A stretch of 48,136 nucleotides of DNA, from positions 1 to 48,136 of IMG/VR virus record IMGVR_UViG_3300033064_003319; one strand, 5' to 3'. Of this stretch, positions 23,463 through 32,280 are shown piece after piece. Source of the stretch: a virus. Made by a program: the position numbers and the translations under genes. The notes beneath the pieces were generated by a model. The model had not been told where the DNA came from. It saw only the letters and a list, made by a program, of their open reading frames with translations, and searched no databases. Numbering within the stretch: the stretch's first letter is position 1; every line of letters starts with the position of its first letter.

Positions 23463-24197
23463 ATGAAAAATATTTTGCAGGATATCGTTGCACACACTAA
23501 CAAACTGGGGTTCCTTAACATTGTTAAGATTACAGGCACTGAAGACAAAACTATTATTGATTCAATGGCAGATGACCGTTCAGTAATCATGTTTGGTGAA
23601 ACAGTTAATCCTCATCCTGCAATGATTGGTACATTTGGTATGCCGCAGTTGGAAAAGCTTCGTTATCTTCTTGATGGTAAAGAATATCAGGACGGTGCCA
23701 GTATTGAAGTAACCAGCGCAGATCGTAATGGAGAAATTATTCCAGTTGGCATTCACTTTGAGAACAAAGATGGAGATTTTAAAAACGATTATCGTTTTAT
23801 GAATCAAGAAATTATTAATGAAAAACTAAAGACTGTTAAGTTTCGTGGTGTAAAGTGGGACGTTGAGCTCGAGCCAACCGTTAGTGCAGTTCACCGTTTT
23901 CAATTTCAAGCTGGTGCAAACACTGAACATACTACGTTTCTTGCAAAAACAGATGGTGACAAGCTAAAGTTTACATTTGGTGACGTTAGCTCCCACGGTG
24001 GCGAATTTATTTTTGCTATTGGTGTCACTGGAGTACTAAACAAAGGATGGACATGGCCTGTACAACCTGTACTTAGTATTCTAAAAATTGCAGATTCTAA
24101 CAACACTAAGATGAGCTTTAGCAACGACGGTGCAATGCAAATTACTCTTGACAGTGGCGTCGCAGTTTATAAGTATATCATTCCCGCACAAGCCTGA
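23463..24197 (+). CDS. 45: DNA polymerase sliding clamp (gp45)
   Basis: 244 residues (T4 gp45 is 228) with AAAGG upstream. The fold and sequence are those of the trimeric T4-type clamp: an N-terminal NILQDIVAHTNKLGFLN helix, a hydrophobic FGMPQLEKLRYLL stretch, and a second domain ending MQITLDSGVAVYKYIIPAQ. It encircles DNA and tethers the polymerase; in T4 it also activates late transcription. It has its own promoter directly after the polymerase gene. Confidence 0.92.
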   Translation: MKNILQDIVAHTNKLGFLNIVKITGTEDKTIIDSMADDRSVIMFGETVNPHPAMIGTFGMPQLEKLRYLLDGKEYQDGASIEVTSADRNGEIIPVGIHFENKDGDFKNDYRFMNQEIINEKLKTVKFRGVKWDVELEPTVSAVHRFQFQAGANTEHTTFLAKTDGDKLKFTFGDVSSHGGEFIFAIGVTGVLNKGWTWPVQPVLSILKIADSNNTKMSFSNDGAMQITLDSGVAVYKYIIPAQA

Positions 24198-24199
24198 TT

Positions 24200-24436
24200 A
24201 TGAGAATAACTTCCAGTTGCCCTCATATTGTTGTAATGACAAGTGACACTACTGCAGATGTCACTCTAACAACCATGTCGCAATTGGCAGTAACTTGGGC
24301 AATTGAAAAAATGCAAGAAGAAGACCACGTAAAAACCCTTGCTGAAACAAATAAATCGGTTGCCATTGCATTGGAAAACCTAAATACAGCCAAGCAGCAA
24401 TTGGCTGTTACAATATTTTTGAGTAAAGAACAATGA
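24200..24436 (+). CDS. Small hypothetical protein between clamp and DpdA-like gene
   Basis: 78 residues, starting two bases after the clamp stop and overlapping the next gene by ATGA. The N-terminus is Ser/Thr-rich (ITSSCPHIVVMTSDTTADVTLTTM), the rest a helix (VKTLAETNKSVAIALENLNTAKQQ). No family is recognised. Its coupling to both neighbours supports it being real. Confidence 0.6.
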   Translation: MRITSSCPHIVVMTSDTTADVTLTTMSQLAVTWAIEKMQEEDHVKTLAETNKSVAIALENLNTAKQQLAVTIFLSKEQ

Positions 24437-26067
24437 ACCCACCTGTTAACTTAACACCGCTACAAAAAGACTATGCAGTTTTTTTGCCAGCCATCAGTTC
24501 GTTTTATAGTACATATATTGCTAAACAACGACTAGAAGAATTTGTACCGTTAGCTCGGATTCCTGCTGGATTTGATCGCGGCATCGAAGGTATGAACTTT
24601 CTTAATCCAGAAGAAGGATATTTTACATACAAATATGGCCTTTATTCTGCAGGGCATGCACAATTGGATCTACAAAAGAGTGTGGTACAGGAATCTATGA
24701 TTCAGCAGCGTGATCGTGCTAACACAATGATTCTTGGTGACTCAGGTGGTTTCCAAATTGGTAAAGGTATTTTAAAATTTGATTGGTTAGATTTTGAAGG
24801 AAAAAAAGCCAATAAGACGCGTGATGATATTCTTAACTGGCTCGAGCTAACAGCTGATTGGTCAATGATGTTGGACGTTCCCACTTGGGCATGTGATCAT
24901 AATCATACACAAAAAACAGGACTAAAAACATTTGATGACTGTTTGCAAAAGACTCGCTACAATAACGAATATTTTTTAAAGAATCGACTAGGTCAAACAA
25001 AGTTTTTGAATGTATTACAAGGCAGTGACTGGGATACTGCAGAAAAATGGTACACCGGTGTTAAAGAATACAGTGATAACTCTGTATGGGGAGACAAAGC
25101 TGCCGAAGGATGGGCATTCGGAGGTGCAAATATGTGTAAGATGGATGTTGCACTAAAACGACTAATGACCATGCGAGAAGATGGCCTTCTCAAAGGTAAG
25201 AACTGGATTCACTTTTTGGGCACAGCACAACTGGATTGGGCTTGCTATTTAACTTCAATTCAACGACAAATTAGAAAGCATATTAATGAAGAACTTACCA
25301 TTTCTTTTGACTGCGCGTCCCCGTTTATCGCAACCGCGCACGGACTTGTCTACACCAATGCGCAGCACTCTACAAAGCGTTGGAGCGTTATTATGGACAA
25401 AGCCTTCGACAACAAAGCATTATCGGGTTCAGATATCCCTTTTCCATTCGAATCAGAAATTGGACGTCGGTTAACTGTTGGTGACATTTGTCATTATAAT
25501 GAAGGTGTTGCTAAAAGTGCAAAACAATTAAAAGCAGAAGGTATTGATACATTTGATGCTGCTAATCCAGATCACTACACTGTTATTCCTAAAATGAACA
25601 AGATCAATAAGATTGGCAAAACTTCATGGGACAGTTTTGCTTATGCGTTAATGATGGGCCACAATGTGTATTGTCATATTGCAGCAGTGCAACGTGCAAA
25701 TCAGTTAATGGATATTGAACGTGCTAAATCCAAACCAGACTGGCGTCATTGGAATAAACTAAATGCCAAAGATAGCACTGGTGATCAATACAGTGATTGG
25801 GTACCGCGCAATTTACTATACTTTGATCGATTCGTCGAAGAACTGTTTAATACTGCTACCAAAGTTGAAGCATTTGAACTGATTAAGAAAGCAGGTAACT
25901 TCCTGCGTGGGTTGGAAGGTTCTCGTCTACAAGGCGGCCCAAAGCAGAATACGTTTAACAACTTGTTTGATCTTGAAGAAGTAACGCTTGCTGAGGAAAT
26001 TGATCTAGCCAGTTCTGAAGATGAGCAATTACGTGCGCTTGAACAAGACTTGGATGCCGAACTTTAA
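24433..26067 (+). CDS. dpdA: TGT-family 7-deazaguanine DNA transglycosylase (DpdA-like)
   Basis: 544 residues. It has the TIM-barrel motifs of tRNA-guanine transglycosylases: ILGDSGGFQ (Asp103, general acid/base), MMLDVP, LNVLQGSD, AFGGANMC, IHFLGTA and SFDCASPF (Asp293, nucleophile position). In phages, TGT-like proteins of this kind (DpdA) insert 7-deazaguanine bases into DNA instead of tRNA. The CxCxxC zinc site of tRNA TGTs is not seen. QueD- and QueE-like genes lie 6-9 kb downstream. A tRNA target cannot be excluded from sequence alone. Confidence 0.75.
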   Translation: MNPPVNLTPLQKDYAVFLPAISSFYSTYIAKQRLEEFVPLARIPAGFDRGIEGMNFLNPEEGYFTYKYGLYSAGHAQLDLQKSVVQESMIQQRDRANTMILGDSGGFQIGKGILKFDWLDFEGKKANKTRDDILNWLELTADWSMMLDVPTWACDHNHTQKTGLKTFDDCLQKTRYNNEYFLKNRLGQTKFLNVLQGSDWDTAEKWYTGVKEYSDNSVWGDKAAEGWAFGGANMCKMDVALKRLMTMREDGLLKGKNWIHFLGTAQLDWACYLTSIQRQIRKHINEELTISFDCASPFIATAHGLVYTNAQHSTKRWSVIMDKAFDNKALSGSDIPFPFESEIGRRLTVGDICHYNEGVAKSAKQLKAEGIDTFDAANPDHYTVIPKMNKINKIGKTSWDSFAYALMMGHNVYCHIAAVQRANQLMDIERAKSKPDWRHWNKLNAKDSTGDQYSDWVPRNLLYFDRFVEELFNTATKVEAFELIKKAGNFLRGLEGSRLQGGPKQNTFNNLFDLEEVTLAEEIDLASSEDEQLRALEQDLDAEL

Positions 26068-26080
26068 ATAAAGGAATACT

Positions 26081-26632
26081 ATGACACCTGAACTAGATAA
26101 TAAATTATATAATCAATATCCTAAACTATTTGCACATCGAAATTCTTCAAGTTACGAATCTGCAATGGCATGGGGGTTGGCAGTTAATGACGGATGGTAC
26201 AATATTATTAACGTCTTGTGTTACAGTATTCAATCACGAATTGATTATTCAAGAAAGCAACGTGCATCTGCCATTAAATATAATCGTGCACTGACTCGTG
26301 CACTCGATGGCGACACTGACGGAATGTCGCGATATTTTTCATCAGTTACACCAACGCCGCAATGGGCAATTAATTTTAGCGAAAAAGCAATAGATGATGC
26401 AACATACAAACTTGTGCCAGATGCGGTCCCTCAACTAATAGTCATGCAAGTTAAAGAAAAGTTTGGTACTCTGCGATTTTATGCTGATGGAGGCGATACT
26501 ACAACATATTGTATGATAAACATGGCAGAAAGCATGTCTTCATGCACTTGCGAGCAATGTGGTTCACCAGGCATATTACGCAGCAGCAGGTGGGCACGTA
26601 CTCTTTGCGATTTGCATGTTTCCCACGAATAA
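26081..26632 (+). CDS. Conserved phage protein with Cys-rich C-terminus
   Basis: 183 residues with AAAGGAA upstream. The N-terminal part is helical; the C-terminal ~60 residues hold VMQVKEKFGTLRFYADGG, CTCEQCG and TLCDLH, a possible zinc-ribbon-like cluster. I have the impression of a family widespread in phages but cannot name a function. It is the last gene before a promoter and dyad at 26650. Confidence 0.65.
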   Translation: MTPELDNKLYNQYPKLFAHRNSSSYESAMAWGLAVNDGWYNIINVLCYSIQSRIDYSRKQRASAIKYNRALTRALDGDTDGMSRYFSSVTPTPQWAINFSEKAIDDATYKLVPDAVPQLIVMQVKEKFGTLRFYADGGDTTTYCMINMAESMSSCTCEQCGSPGILRSSRWARTLCDLHVSHE

Positions 26633-26649
26633 TACAATTAATTTTTGAC

Positions 26650-26678
26650 TTGACTGCTGCTAAAGAATATGTTACAAT
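26650..26678 (+). promoter_or_regulatory. Sigma70-type promoter with 10-bp dyad
   Basis: TTGACT (26650-26655), 17 nt, TACAAT (26673-26678). Arms CTGCTAAAGA (26657-26666) and TCTTTAGCAG (26694-26703), plus inner TTACA/TGTAA, are centred at 26680. It drives the oxidoreductase-SulP-dehydrogenase operon. Confidence 0.8.
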
Positions 26679-26723
26679 TATAGTGTAATAGTATCTTTAG
26701 CAGTATAACAATCAAAGGTTAAC

Positions 26724-27617
26724 ATGGCAAAGCGTAGTTTAATAGTAGGAATGGGAATTGGTCAATTATATAAAGATGTCCTCACTAATTTAGGGCATGA
26801 AATAGTAACAGTTGATATTGATACAACCAAAGATGTCAACTTCCATTCTGTTCAAGACGCCCTTGACAAATATCAAATATTTGACACAGTGCATATTTGT
26901 ACTCCAAATTTCACACATTACGATATAGCAGAGCAAGTTGCATCGCATGCATGTATTGTATTCGTAGAAAAACCCGGAGTTGAAACAAGCGAATATTGGA
27001 AACATCTAATTGAAGCTAATCCGTGGACTCGATTCATGATGGTTAAAAACAACATGTGGCGAACAAATATTAAAGAATTGAAACAGTGTGCTGAAGATTC
27101 TGTTCAAGTAAATATTGATTGGATTAACATTGATAGAGTGCCAAATCCAGGTACATGGTTCACCACAAAGAGGTTATCGTACGGCGGTGTTAGTCGAGAT
27201 CTTATGCCGCATCTGTTGAGCATATTCATGGCACTGGATACAGCATATTCCAAATACCAAGAAACTATTGTATTCTCTGAACAACAATGGAAATTAGAAG
27301 ATTTAACGCAAACTGATTACGGCGTAGTAAAACACGACGGTACGTATGATGTTGACGATTTTTGTCAATTGCAATTTCGACGACTAGATAAGATTTGGAA
27401 TCTTCGAGCGCAGTGGCGAAATACAGTGATGGATAGTAAACAGATTGAATTTATTATGACGGATGGTTCTAGTAAAATATTTGAATTAGGTCTTTGCCCA
27501 GAAGATGCTTACCAAAATATGATTGCAGACTCAGTAGCCAACATGGATAATGACGAATTTTGGTTAGCTCAAAATTTTCAAGATTTATGGATACACCAAA
27601 AAGTTGAGTCACTATGA
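26724..27617 (+). CDS. Gfo/Idh/MocA-type NAD(P)-dependent oxidoreductase
   Basis: 297 residues with AAAGG upstream. N-terminal Rossmann fold with GMGIG (9-13), the family's VEKPG motif (EKP at 82-84), and a C-terminal alpha/beta domain. Family members oxidise or reduce sugars and sugar-like compounds. The substrate is unknown. It is coupled by ATGA to the SulP permease and heads the operon with its own promoter. It may take part in nucleotide-sugar or cofactor chemistry during infection. Confidence 0.75.
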   Translation: MAKRSLIVGMGIGQLYKDVLTNLGHEIVTVDIDTTKDVNFHSVQDALDKYQIFDTVHICTPNFTHYDIAEQVASHACIVFVEKPGVETSEYWKHLIEANPWTRFMMVKNNMWRTNIKELKQCAEDSVQVNIDWINIDRVPNPGTWFTTKRLSYGGVSRDLMPHLLSIFMALDTAYSKYQETIVFSEQQWKLEDLTQTDYGVVKHDGTYDVDDFCQLQFRRLDKIWNLRAQWRNTVMDSKQIEFIMTDGSSKIFELGLCPEDAYQNMIADSVANMDNDEFWLAQNFQDLWIHQKVESL

Positions 27618-28786
27618 AATTTAAAGACGCACAAAAAAACACGCTAGCAGGAATTACAACTAGTCTGGCAATGGTCCCTGAAGTAGTTGCATTTGCGTTA
27701 TTAGCACAAATTAATCCAATAGCAGGACTATATGCTGCATTCATATTAGGATTAGTTACTGCAATATTTGGCGGACGAACAGGACTTATTAGTGGCGGTG
27801 CTGGCAGCCTTGCAGTAGTTAGTGTTGCACTGGTTATCACTCACGGAATTGAATATCTATTTGCATGTATAGTTATTATGGGTATTATACAATTTGCATT
27901 CGGAGCTTTAAAATTAGGCAATTTGATTAAACTGGTGAGCCCTAGTGTGATGACAGGATTTGTTAATGGTTTAGCTCTTGTTATTTTCTTTGCTCAGTTC
28001 CACCAATTAAAAACTAATGATGTATGGGTCATAGATCCGCAATTGTATATTATGATGGGATTGATTGTTGTAACAGTATCCAGTGTATTCATTGCTCCCA
28101 AACTAACACGCATTATTCCTGCAAGTTTGTTTGGAATTTGTGTAGTTACATTAGTTACTATTACTTTTGACATTAATACAGCAGTGGTAGGGGATATAGC
28201 AAAAATTGGAGGAGCATTTCCGACCTTTCATATTCCGCTGGTTCCAATGACATTGGAAACTTTATGGATTGTATTACCTTATAGTTTAATATTATCGGCA
28301 GTTGGTTTGATTGAAACACTTTTAACTGCTAACTTAGTTGACAGTATTATAAATGATCCAAATAATAAAGCTCGTCCTAATAAAGAAAGTATGGCACAAG
28401 GTGCTGGTAATTTTTTAACTGGACTTTTTGGCGGCATGGGTGGATGTGCCATGATAGGACAAACTGTAATCAATCTTGAAGCAGGCGGATTTCAAAGGCT
28501 AGCTGCTGTTGTTCAGAGTTTATGCATTCTTGCTTATATTTTATTTGCATCATTTATTATTGAATCAATACCACTTGCTGCACTAATAGGAGTAATGTTT
28601 GTTGTATGTTATCATACTTTTGATTGGAGTAGCCTAAATATTAGAAATAAGCCAACAGAAGATACTTGTATTATGTTAGTAGTAACTGTATTAACTGTTG
28701 TGCTCAATCTTGCATATGCAGTAATATTAGGAGTTTTGCTGACAAGTGTGCTATACTATTGGAAACATGTTAAAAAAGATCTATGA
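27614..28786 (+). CDS. SulP-family anion permease (no STAS domain)
   Basis: 390 residues, almost entirely hydrophobic, with ~10 or more membrane segments. SulP/SLC26 hallmarks: GITTSLAMVPEVVAFALLA, PIAGLYAAFILGLVTAIFGGRTGLISGGAGSLAVV, a GFVNGLALVIFFAQF helix and a GNFLTGLFGGMGGCAMIGQ loop-helix. The C-terminal STAS domain of most members is missing, so it is a transport core only. Sulfate or another anion such as bicarbonate is the likely cargo. It is coupled on both sides by ATGA to two oxidoreductase genes. Confidence 0.85.
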   Translation: MKFKDAQKNTLAGITTSLAMVPEVVAFALLAQINPIAGLYAAFILGLVTAIFGGRTGLISGGAGSLAVVSVALVITHGIEYLFACIVIMGIIQFAFGALKLGNLIKLVSPSVMTGFVNGLALVIFFAQFHQLKTNDVWVIDPQLYIMMGLIVVTVSSVFIAPKLTRIIPASLFGICVVTLVTITFDINTAVVGDIAKIGGAFPTFHIPLVPMTLETLWIVLPYSLILSAVGLIETLLTANLVDSIINDPNNKARPNKESMAQGAGNFLTGLFGGMGGCAMIGQTVINLEAGGFQRLAAVVQSLCILAYILFASFIIESIPLAALIGVMFVVCYHTFDWSSLNIRNKPTEDTCIMLVVTVLTVVLNLAYAVILGVLLTSVLYYWKHVKKDL

Positions 28787-29679
28787 AAACTAAACTATTA
28801 TATACTGCAGGTGATGGTAAATTTGTGGAGACAGACTGGGAAGTTCCTGCGTTGTTGCCAAATCAAATCATGGTTAAGGCTGTGATGACTGGGGTATGTC
28901 GCAGCGATATTGATATGATGTCAGGCGGGTTTGGGCCGTTGCCAATACATATGAGTGGGCATGAAGGACTTGGCAAGGTGATGGAAGTAGGCAGTGATGT
29001 TTCAAACATCAGCGTAGGCGATTATGTTGCAACACGAGGTGAACCTGCATACGCAAATTGTTATCCGTGTAATGATGGAGAATTTGTTCAAGTGCCCGTT
29101 GCACATGCTCGATATATTTTAGAACCAGTGGCATGCGGAATTAATCTAATCAATCAGCCAATGCGTGAAATTATTGAACGCAGCGGTCCAGGAAAACGCT
29201 TGTTGATTATAGGCAGTGGATTTCTTGCGTGGGTTGCATATCATACCATCATGCTCAACCATCTAGAATTTGATATCACTGTGCATGGACGTAGTAATGT
29301 AGCCATGTGGGGAAATAAATTATCTAATGTAATCAACGGCGAATTTGACGTGATAATTGATCTTAATAGTGGTACTCAAGTATTCAATGATGAAATTGTA
29401 AAGCCTAATGCGCTGGTTGTGCTGGGTGCTCAAAAAACAGTAACCACTGATTTCAGTTCGTTATTGTGGAAAGCATGCACTATGATTTTTCCAAGCCCAC
29501 GCACTGCAGGATTCCTGCAGTGCATGAAAGACGCTGAAAAATGGATAACAAACGGCGATATTCAGGTTGATTCTTTCTGGACTACCTGTTATAATCGTAC
29601 TACACAATGGCAAGATGCATTTGCAGACGGTGCAGCTAGACCACCTGGTTATAGCCGCGGTTACATTAAATGGGATTAA
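28783..29679 (+). CDS. Zinc-type medium-chain dehydrogenase (MDR family)
   Basis: 298 residues, coupled by ATGA to the permease. GroES-like catalytic domain with GVCRSDIDMM (Cys39, the zinc-ligand position) and SGHEGLGKVMEVG (His60, Glu61), then a Rossmann domain with IIGSGFLAW. The structural-zinc Cys cluster of typical alcohol dehydrogenases is reduced to CYPC (93-96), and the protein is shorter than the usual ~340 residues. The substrate is unknown. Confidence 0.75.
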   Translation: MKTKLLYTAGDGKFVETDWEVPALLPNQIMVKAVMTGVCRSDIDMMSGGFGPLPIHMSGHEGLGKVMEVGSDVSNISVGDYVATRGEPAYANCYPCNDGEFVQVPVAHARYILEPVACGINLINQPMREIIERSGPGKRLLIIGSGFLAWVAYHTIMLNHLEFDITVHGRSNVAMWGNKLSNVINGEFDVIIDLNSGTQVFNDEIVKPNALVVLGAQKTVTTDFSSLLWKACTMIFPSPRTAGFLQCMKDAEKWITNGDIQVDSFWTTCYNRTTQWQDAFADGAARPPGYSRGYIKWD

Positions 29680-29683
29680 TTAA

Positions 29684-30193
29684 ATGTTAGATACACAAGC
29701 AAGACAACATGTAACTTATTTTGTAGGAACTGAAGTAGAACATACTATTGCATATGGTATGAAGACACTTTTTGTAGTGGGTACTCCCCCGCTAGAAGAA
29801 ATTGTAAAAAATGCGCAGCAAAATAACTGTAAGCATGTATATCTTGGTACTAGTCAAAGTTTCAATCCATCATTGGAAAATGGTGAATATGACCAGTGGG
29901 GACAATTGATCTTTGCATTGTTAGCTGAAGAATTTTTTGTTACATTGGATTTTGATTCTACGCATGCTGCAAATGTTCTTGAATATGGATTTGATGAGAA
30001 CAATCGGTTTATTGCAATGATCAGTGTTAAATTACCGTATATTAATCAATTCAATTATAATGCAACACTTAAATTGGATGATATCACATGGGGTCACAGT
30101 AATCCAGGTGTATGGACACATCAACTACACGACTTGATGGCAAAAGACAAGTACACATATTGGGATCAATACACCCAAGATACTACACTATAA
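29684..30193 (+). CDS. Conserved phage protein (NPGVWTHQLH)
   Basis: 169 residues, starting 4 nt after the dehydrogenase. Pattern: YFVGTEVEHTIAYGMKTLFVVG, LGTSQSFNP, ISVKLPYINQFNYNATLKLDDI, NPGVWTHQLHDLM. It resembles a family found with queuosine-type genes in T4-like phages, as I recall, and here it precedes the QueD-like gene by 12 nt. The function is unknown. Possibly a metal-dependent or nucleotide-binding enzyme. Confidence 0.65.
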   Translation: MLDTQARQHVTYFVGTEVEHTIAYGMKTLFVVGTPPLEEIVKNAQQNNCKHVYLGTSQSFNPSLENGEYDQWGQLIFALLAEEFFVTLDFDSTHAANVLEYGFDENNRFIAMISVKLPYINQFNYNATLKLDDITWGHSNPGVWTHQLHDLMAKDKYTYWDQYTQDTTL

Positions 30194-30205
30194 TTAAAGG
30201 AAAGT

Positions 30206-30574
30206 ATGACAACTAATACATATATTAAAGTGCGAGCAGAATTTGAAGGATTTCATTGCTATCCTGCAGCAGGTACAATTGATCCGCGTATTAAATTTCT
30301 AGAAAATGATCATAGACATATTTTCAAAGTAGAAGTTAAGATCCGAGTTTCTCATCTTGATCGTGAACTAGAATTTTTCCTAGTCAAATGGGCACTACAA
30401 GATTTTATTAAAGCAGGACAAATGAACCATATGAGTTGCGAAATGATTGCAACAGGTATCTTAACAGATCACTTGATGCCAAAATATGGCATTGATCGAT
30501 ATTATGAGATTGTAGTGTCTGAAGATGGTGAATCAGATGGTATCGTTGAATATATTCCAAATCAGTATCGTTAA
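30206..30574 (+). CDS. queD: QueD-like 6-carboxytetrahydropterin synthase family protein
   Basis: 122 residues with AAAGGAA upstream. The zinc histidines of the PTPS/QueD fold are placed as GFH (His17) and NDHRH (His36, His38), and MSCEM supplies a Cys (78). The family pattern 'H...HGH...v.v.v' is recognisable but divergent (HRH instead of HGH). QueD makes the second intermediate of 7-deazaguanine synthesis. QueE is 2.5 kb downstream and a DpdA-like enzyme upstream. FolE and QueC are not in this window. Confidence 0.6.
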   Translation: MTTNTYIKVRAEFEGFHCYPAAGTIDPRIKFLENDHRHIFKVEVKIRVSHLDRELEFFLVKWALQDFIKAGQMNHMSCEMIATGILTDHLMPKYGIDRYYEIVVSEDGESDGIVEYIPNQYR

Positions 30575-30611
30575 ACAATTATCAAATTAATAAAATAGTT
30601 TTAAAAATTAG

Positions 30612-30640
30612 TTGACAACAATGTATTTTTACTGTATAAT
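30612..30640 (+). promoter_or_regulatory. Consensus sigma70 promoter followed by hairpin
   Basis: TTGACA (30612-30617), 17 nt, TATAAT (30635-30640). A 12-bp stem (30642-30653 with 30658-30669, loop AAGC, one G-T pair) begins around the expected transcript start. The 131-nt gap before the 76-aa gene holds only these. Confidence 0.85.
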
Positions 30641-30705
30641 TAAGGTATCAATTAAGCAATTGATACTTTATTTTAATTTAACCCCTTTATAAGTAATATA
30701 AAAAA

Positions 30706-30936
30706 ATGGCTATTCCTACTTTTATTCAAAAAACTCTTAAAATGAAACCAGAAGTTACTAAGGTATTTGATGACCTTGATGCATGGTTGAATTATTGTCG
30801 TCTTAATCTAATTAAGTTCGATCCATCAGAGCTATATCGCTCCCCAACATATCGCTCATTTATTAAAGAAAAAGAGTATTTTGAACGTAAAGCACGTCGT
30901 GATGCAAAAGCTCTACGAGAAACATCAAGTAAGTAA
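30706..30936 (+). CDS. Small conserved T4-like phage protein
   Basis: 76 residues, basic, helical (IPTFIQKTLKMKPEVTKVFDDLDAWLNYCRLNLIKFDPSELYRSPTYRSF), then a Lys/Arg-rich C-terminus. It is reminiscent of a small family in T4-like cyanophages. Strong upstream promoter with a 5' hairpin suggests early, abundant expression. No clear SD (the leader is A-rich). Role unknown; a small nucleic-acid or host-protein binder is possible. Confidence 0.65.
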   Translation: MAIPTFIQKTLKMKPEVTKVFDDLDAWLNYCRLNLIKFDPSELYRSPTYRSFIKEKEYFERKARRDAKALRETSSK

Positions 30937-30957
30937 TTGTTAAACTATTAGTAAGAA

Positions 30958-30979
30958 TACAGAGCTTTTGGGCTCTGTA
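30958..30979 (+). terminator. Hairpin after the 76-aa gene
   Basis: 8-bp stem TACAGAGC (30958-30965) with GCTCTGTA (30972-30979) and a TTTTGG loop; no T-run follows. Could be a weak terminator or a processing hairpin between the small gene and the glycosyltransferase. Confidence 0.45.
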
Positions 30980-30996
30980 GTCATATAAGGCAAAAA

Positions 30997-32103
30997 ATGA
31001 AACCTACGATTTGGATTTTTAGTTTAGAACCATTGCCAACAAGATATACTTGCGAATGGCATAGTTACGTCCCTGAATTATTTAAAGATAAATTAGTTAA
31101 TAGATTTAATGTTGTGCAAATAAACGGTTTTCAAAAAGACAGCGAACTAACTCCTGGTGCGTTTTTAAATTTTTCTGATACTAATTATTGGAAAAGTTCG
31201 CAGCTTTGCAACTTCTTAGATTATCATAATAAAGGTCTGACTTCTTCCAATGACCATATCATATTTACAGATGCATGGAATCCTGCAGTAATTCAATTAA
31301 AGTATATGAGTGATTTGTTAGACTTTAACTGGAAACTGCACGGACTATGGCATGCAGGTTCATACGATGGCGAGGATTTTTTAGGACGATTAGTTGGTAA
31401 TAAGCCGTGGGTAAGGAATGCTGAGAAAAGTTTTTATCATGCGTTTGATCACAACTACTTTGCTACCGAATTTCATGTTAAGATGTTCATTGATGAATTA
31501 CTGCATGATGGACGCACTTCAGAAAATGCATGGTATGAAGAAGATTTTGATGCAAGGTACGACGATGGAAAAATTGTACGTGCTGGCTGGCCAATGGAAT
31601 ATATGTTAGATACTTTAACTCCATATAAAAATATCCCCAAACGCGATCTTATTTTATTTCCTCATCGTATTGCTCCGGAAAAACAAGTTGAAATCTTTCG
31701 AGACTTAGCATTACAATTGCCTCAATACGAGTTTGTAGTATGTCAAGATCAGAAGCTAACCAAACGTGAATACCATACTTTATTAGGGCAGTCCAAAATT
31801 GTTTTCAGTGCGAATCTGCAAGAAACTTTAGGTATCAGCTGGTACGAAGGTGCAATAGTGGATGCAGTTCCCATGGTACCGAATCGACTTAGTTATTCAG
31901 AAATGGCACATGATGAATTTAAATATCCAAGTGAATGGACTAAATCATATACTTCTTATGTTCAACATAAAACAGAATTATGTGCATTAATTGTTAAAAC
32001 TATGAGTAATTATGATACACTACTCCCACAACTACGCAAGCAAGTAACCTCATTAACTAATGAGTACTTCTCAGCAACCAATATATTAAAAAATATTAAA
32101 TGA
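30997..32103 (+). CDS. Glycosyltransferase, GT-B fold (GT4-like)
   Basis: 368 residues, with AAGG in the leader. The N-terminal half is unrecognised; the C-terminal half has the nucleotide-sugar binding region of GT-B enzymes: LILFPHRIAPEKQVEIFRDLALQLP, FVVCQDQ, LGQSKIVFSANLQETLGISWYEGAIVDAVPMVP (the E...GIxxxEA-like segment). The substrate may be a modified base, a capsid or tail protein, or a host surface. With the 7-deazaguanine genes around it, DNA glycosylation is one possibility, but nothing in the sequence proves it. Confidence 0.7.
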   Translation: MKPTIWIFSLEPLPTRYTCEWHSYVPELFKDKLVNRFNVVQINGFQKDSELTPGAFLNFSDTNYWKSSQLCNFLDYHNKGLTSSNDHIIFTDAWNPAVIQLKYMSDLLDFNWKLHGLWHAGSYDGEDFLGRLVGNKPWVRNAEKSFYHAFDHNYFATEFHVKMFIDELLHDGRTSENAWYEEDFDARYDDGKIVRAGWPMEYMLDTLTPYKNIPKRDLILFPHRIAPEKQVEIFRDLALQLPQYEFVVCQDQKLTKREYHTLLGQSKIVFSANLQETLGISWYEGAIVDAVPMVPNRLSYSEMAHDEFKYPSEWTKSYTSYVQHKTELCALIVKTMSNYDTLLPQLRKQVTSLTNEYFSATNILKNIK

Positions 32104-32279
32104 CTTGCCCTGAACAATTAACATTATTTGACAAGCAGAATGCGCTATGCCAAGAATTAAATGAAATAAACGCATATCGATTGTATTGGATGTTGGAAAA
32201 ATGTCCTACATTACGTAATAGTTGGAATGCATTTGTTATTGATTATAAATTATGTTCATCCATCATCATTGAGGAATAA
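32100..32279 (+). CDS. Small ORF coupled to the glycosyltransferase (59 aa)
   Basis: ATG at 32100 overlaps the glycosyltransferase stop (ATGA); stop at 32277-32279. The 59 residues (MTCPEQLTLFDKQNALCQELNEINAYRLYWMLEKCP...) are helical with four Cys and no known motif. The next gene starts one base after the stop, and its GAGG site lies inside this ORF. Tight coupling on both sides supports it. Confidence 0.5.
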   Translation: MTCPEQLTLFDKQNALCQELNEINAYRLYWMLEKCPTLRNSWNAFVIDYKLCSSIIIEE

Positions 32280-32280
32280 T

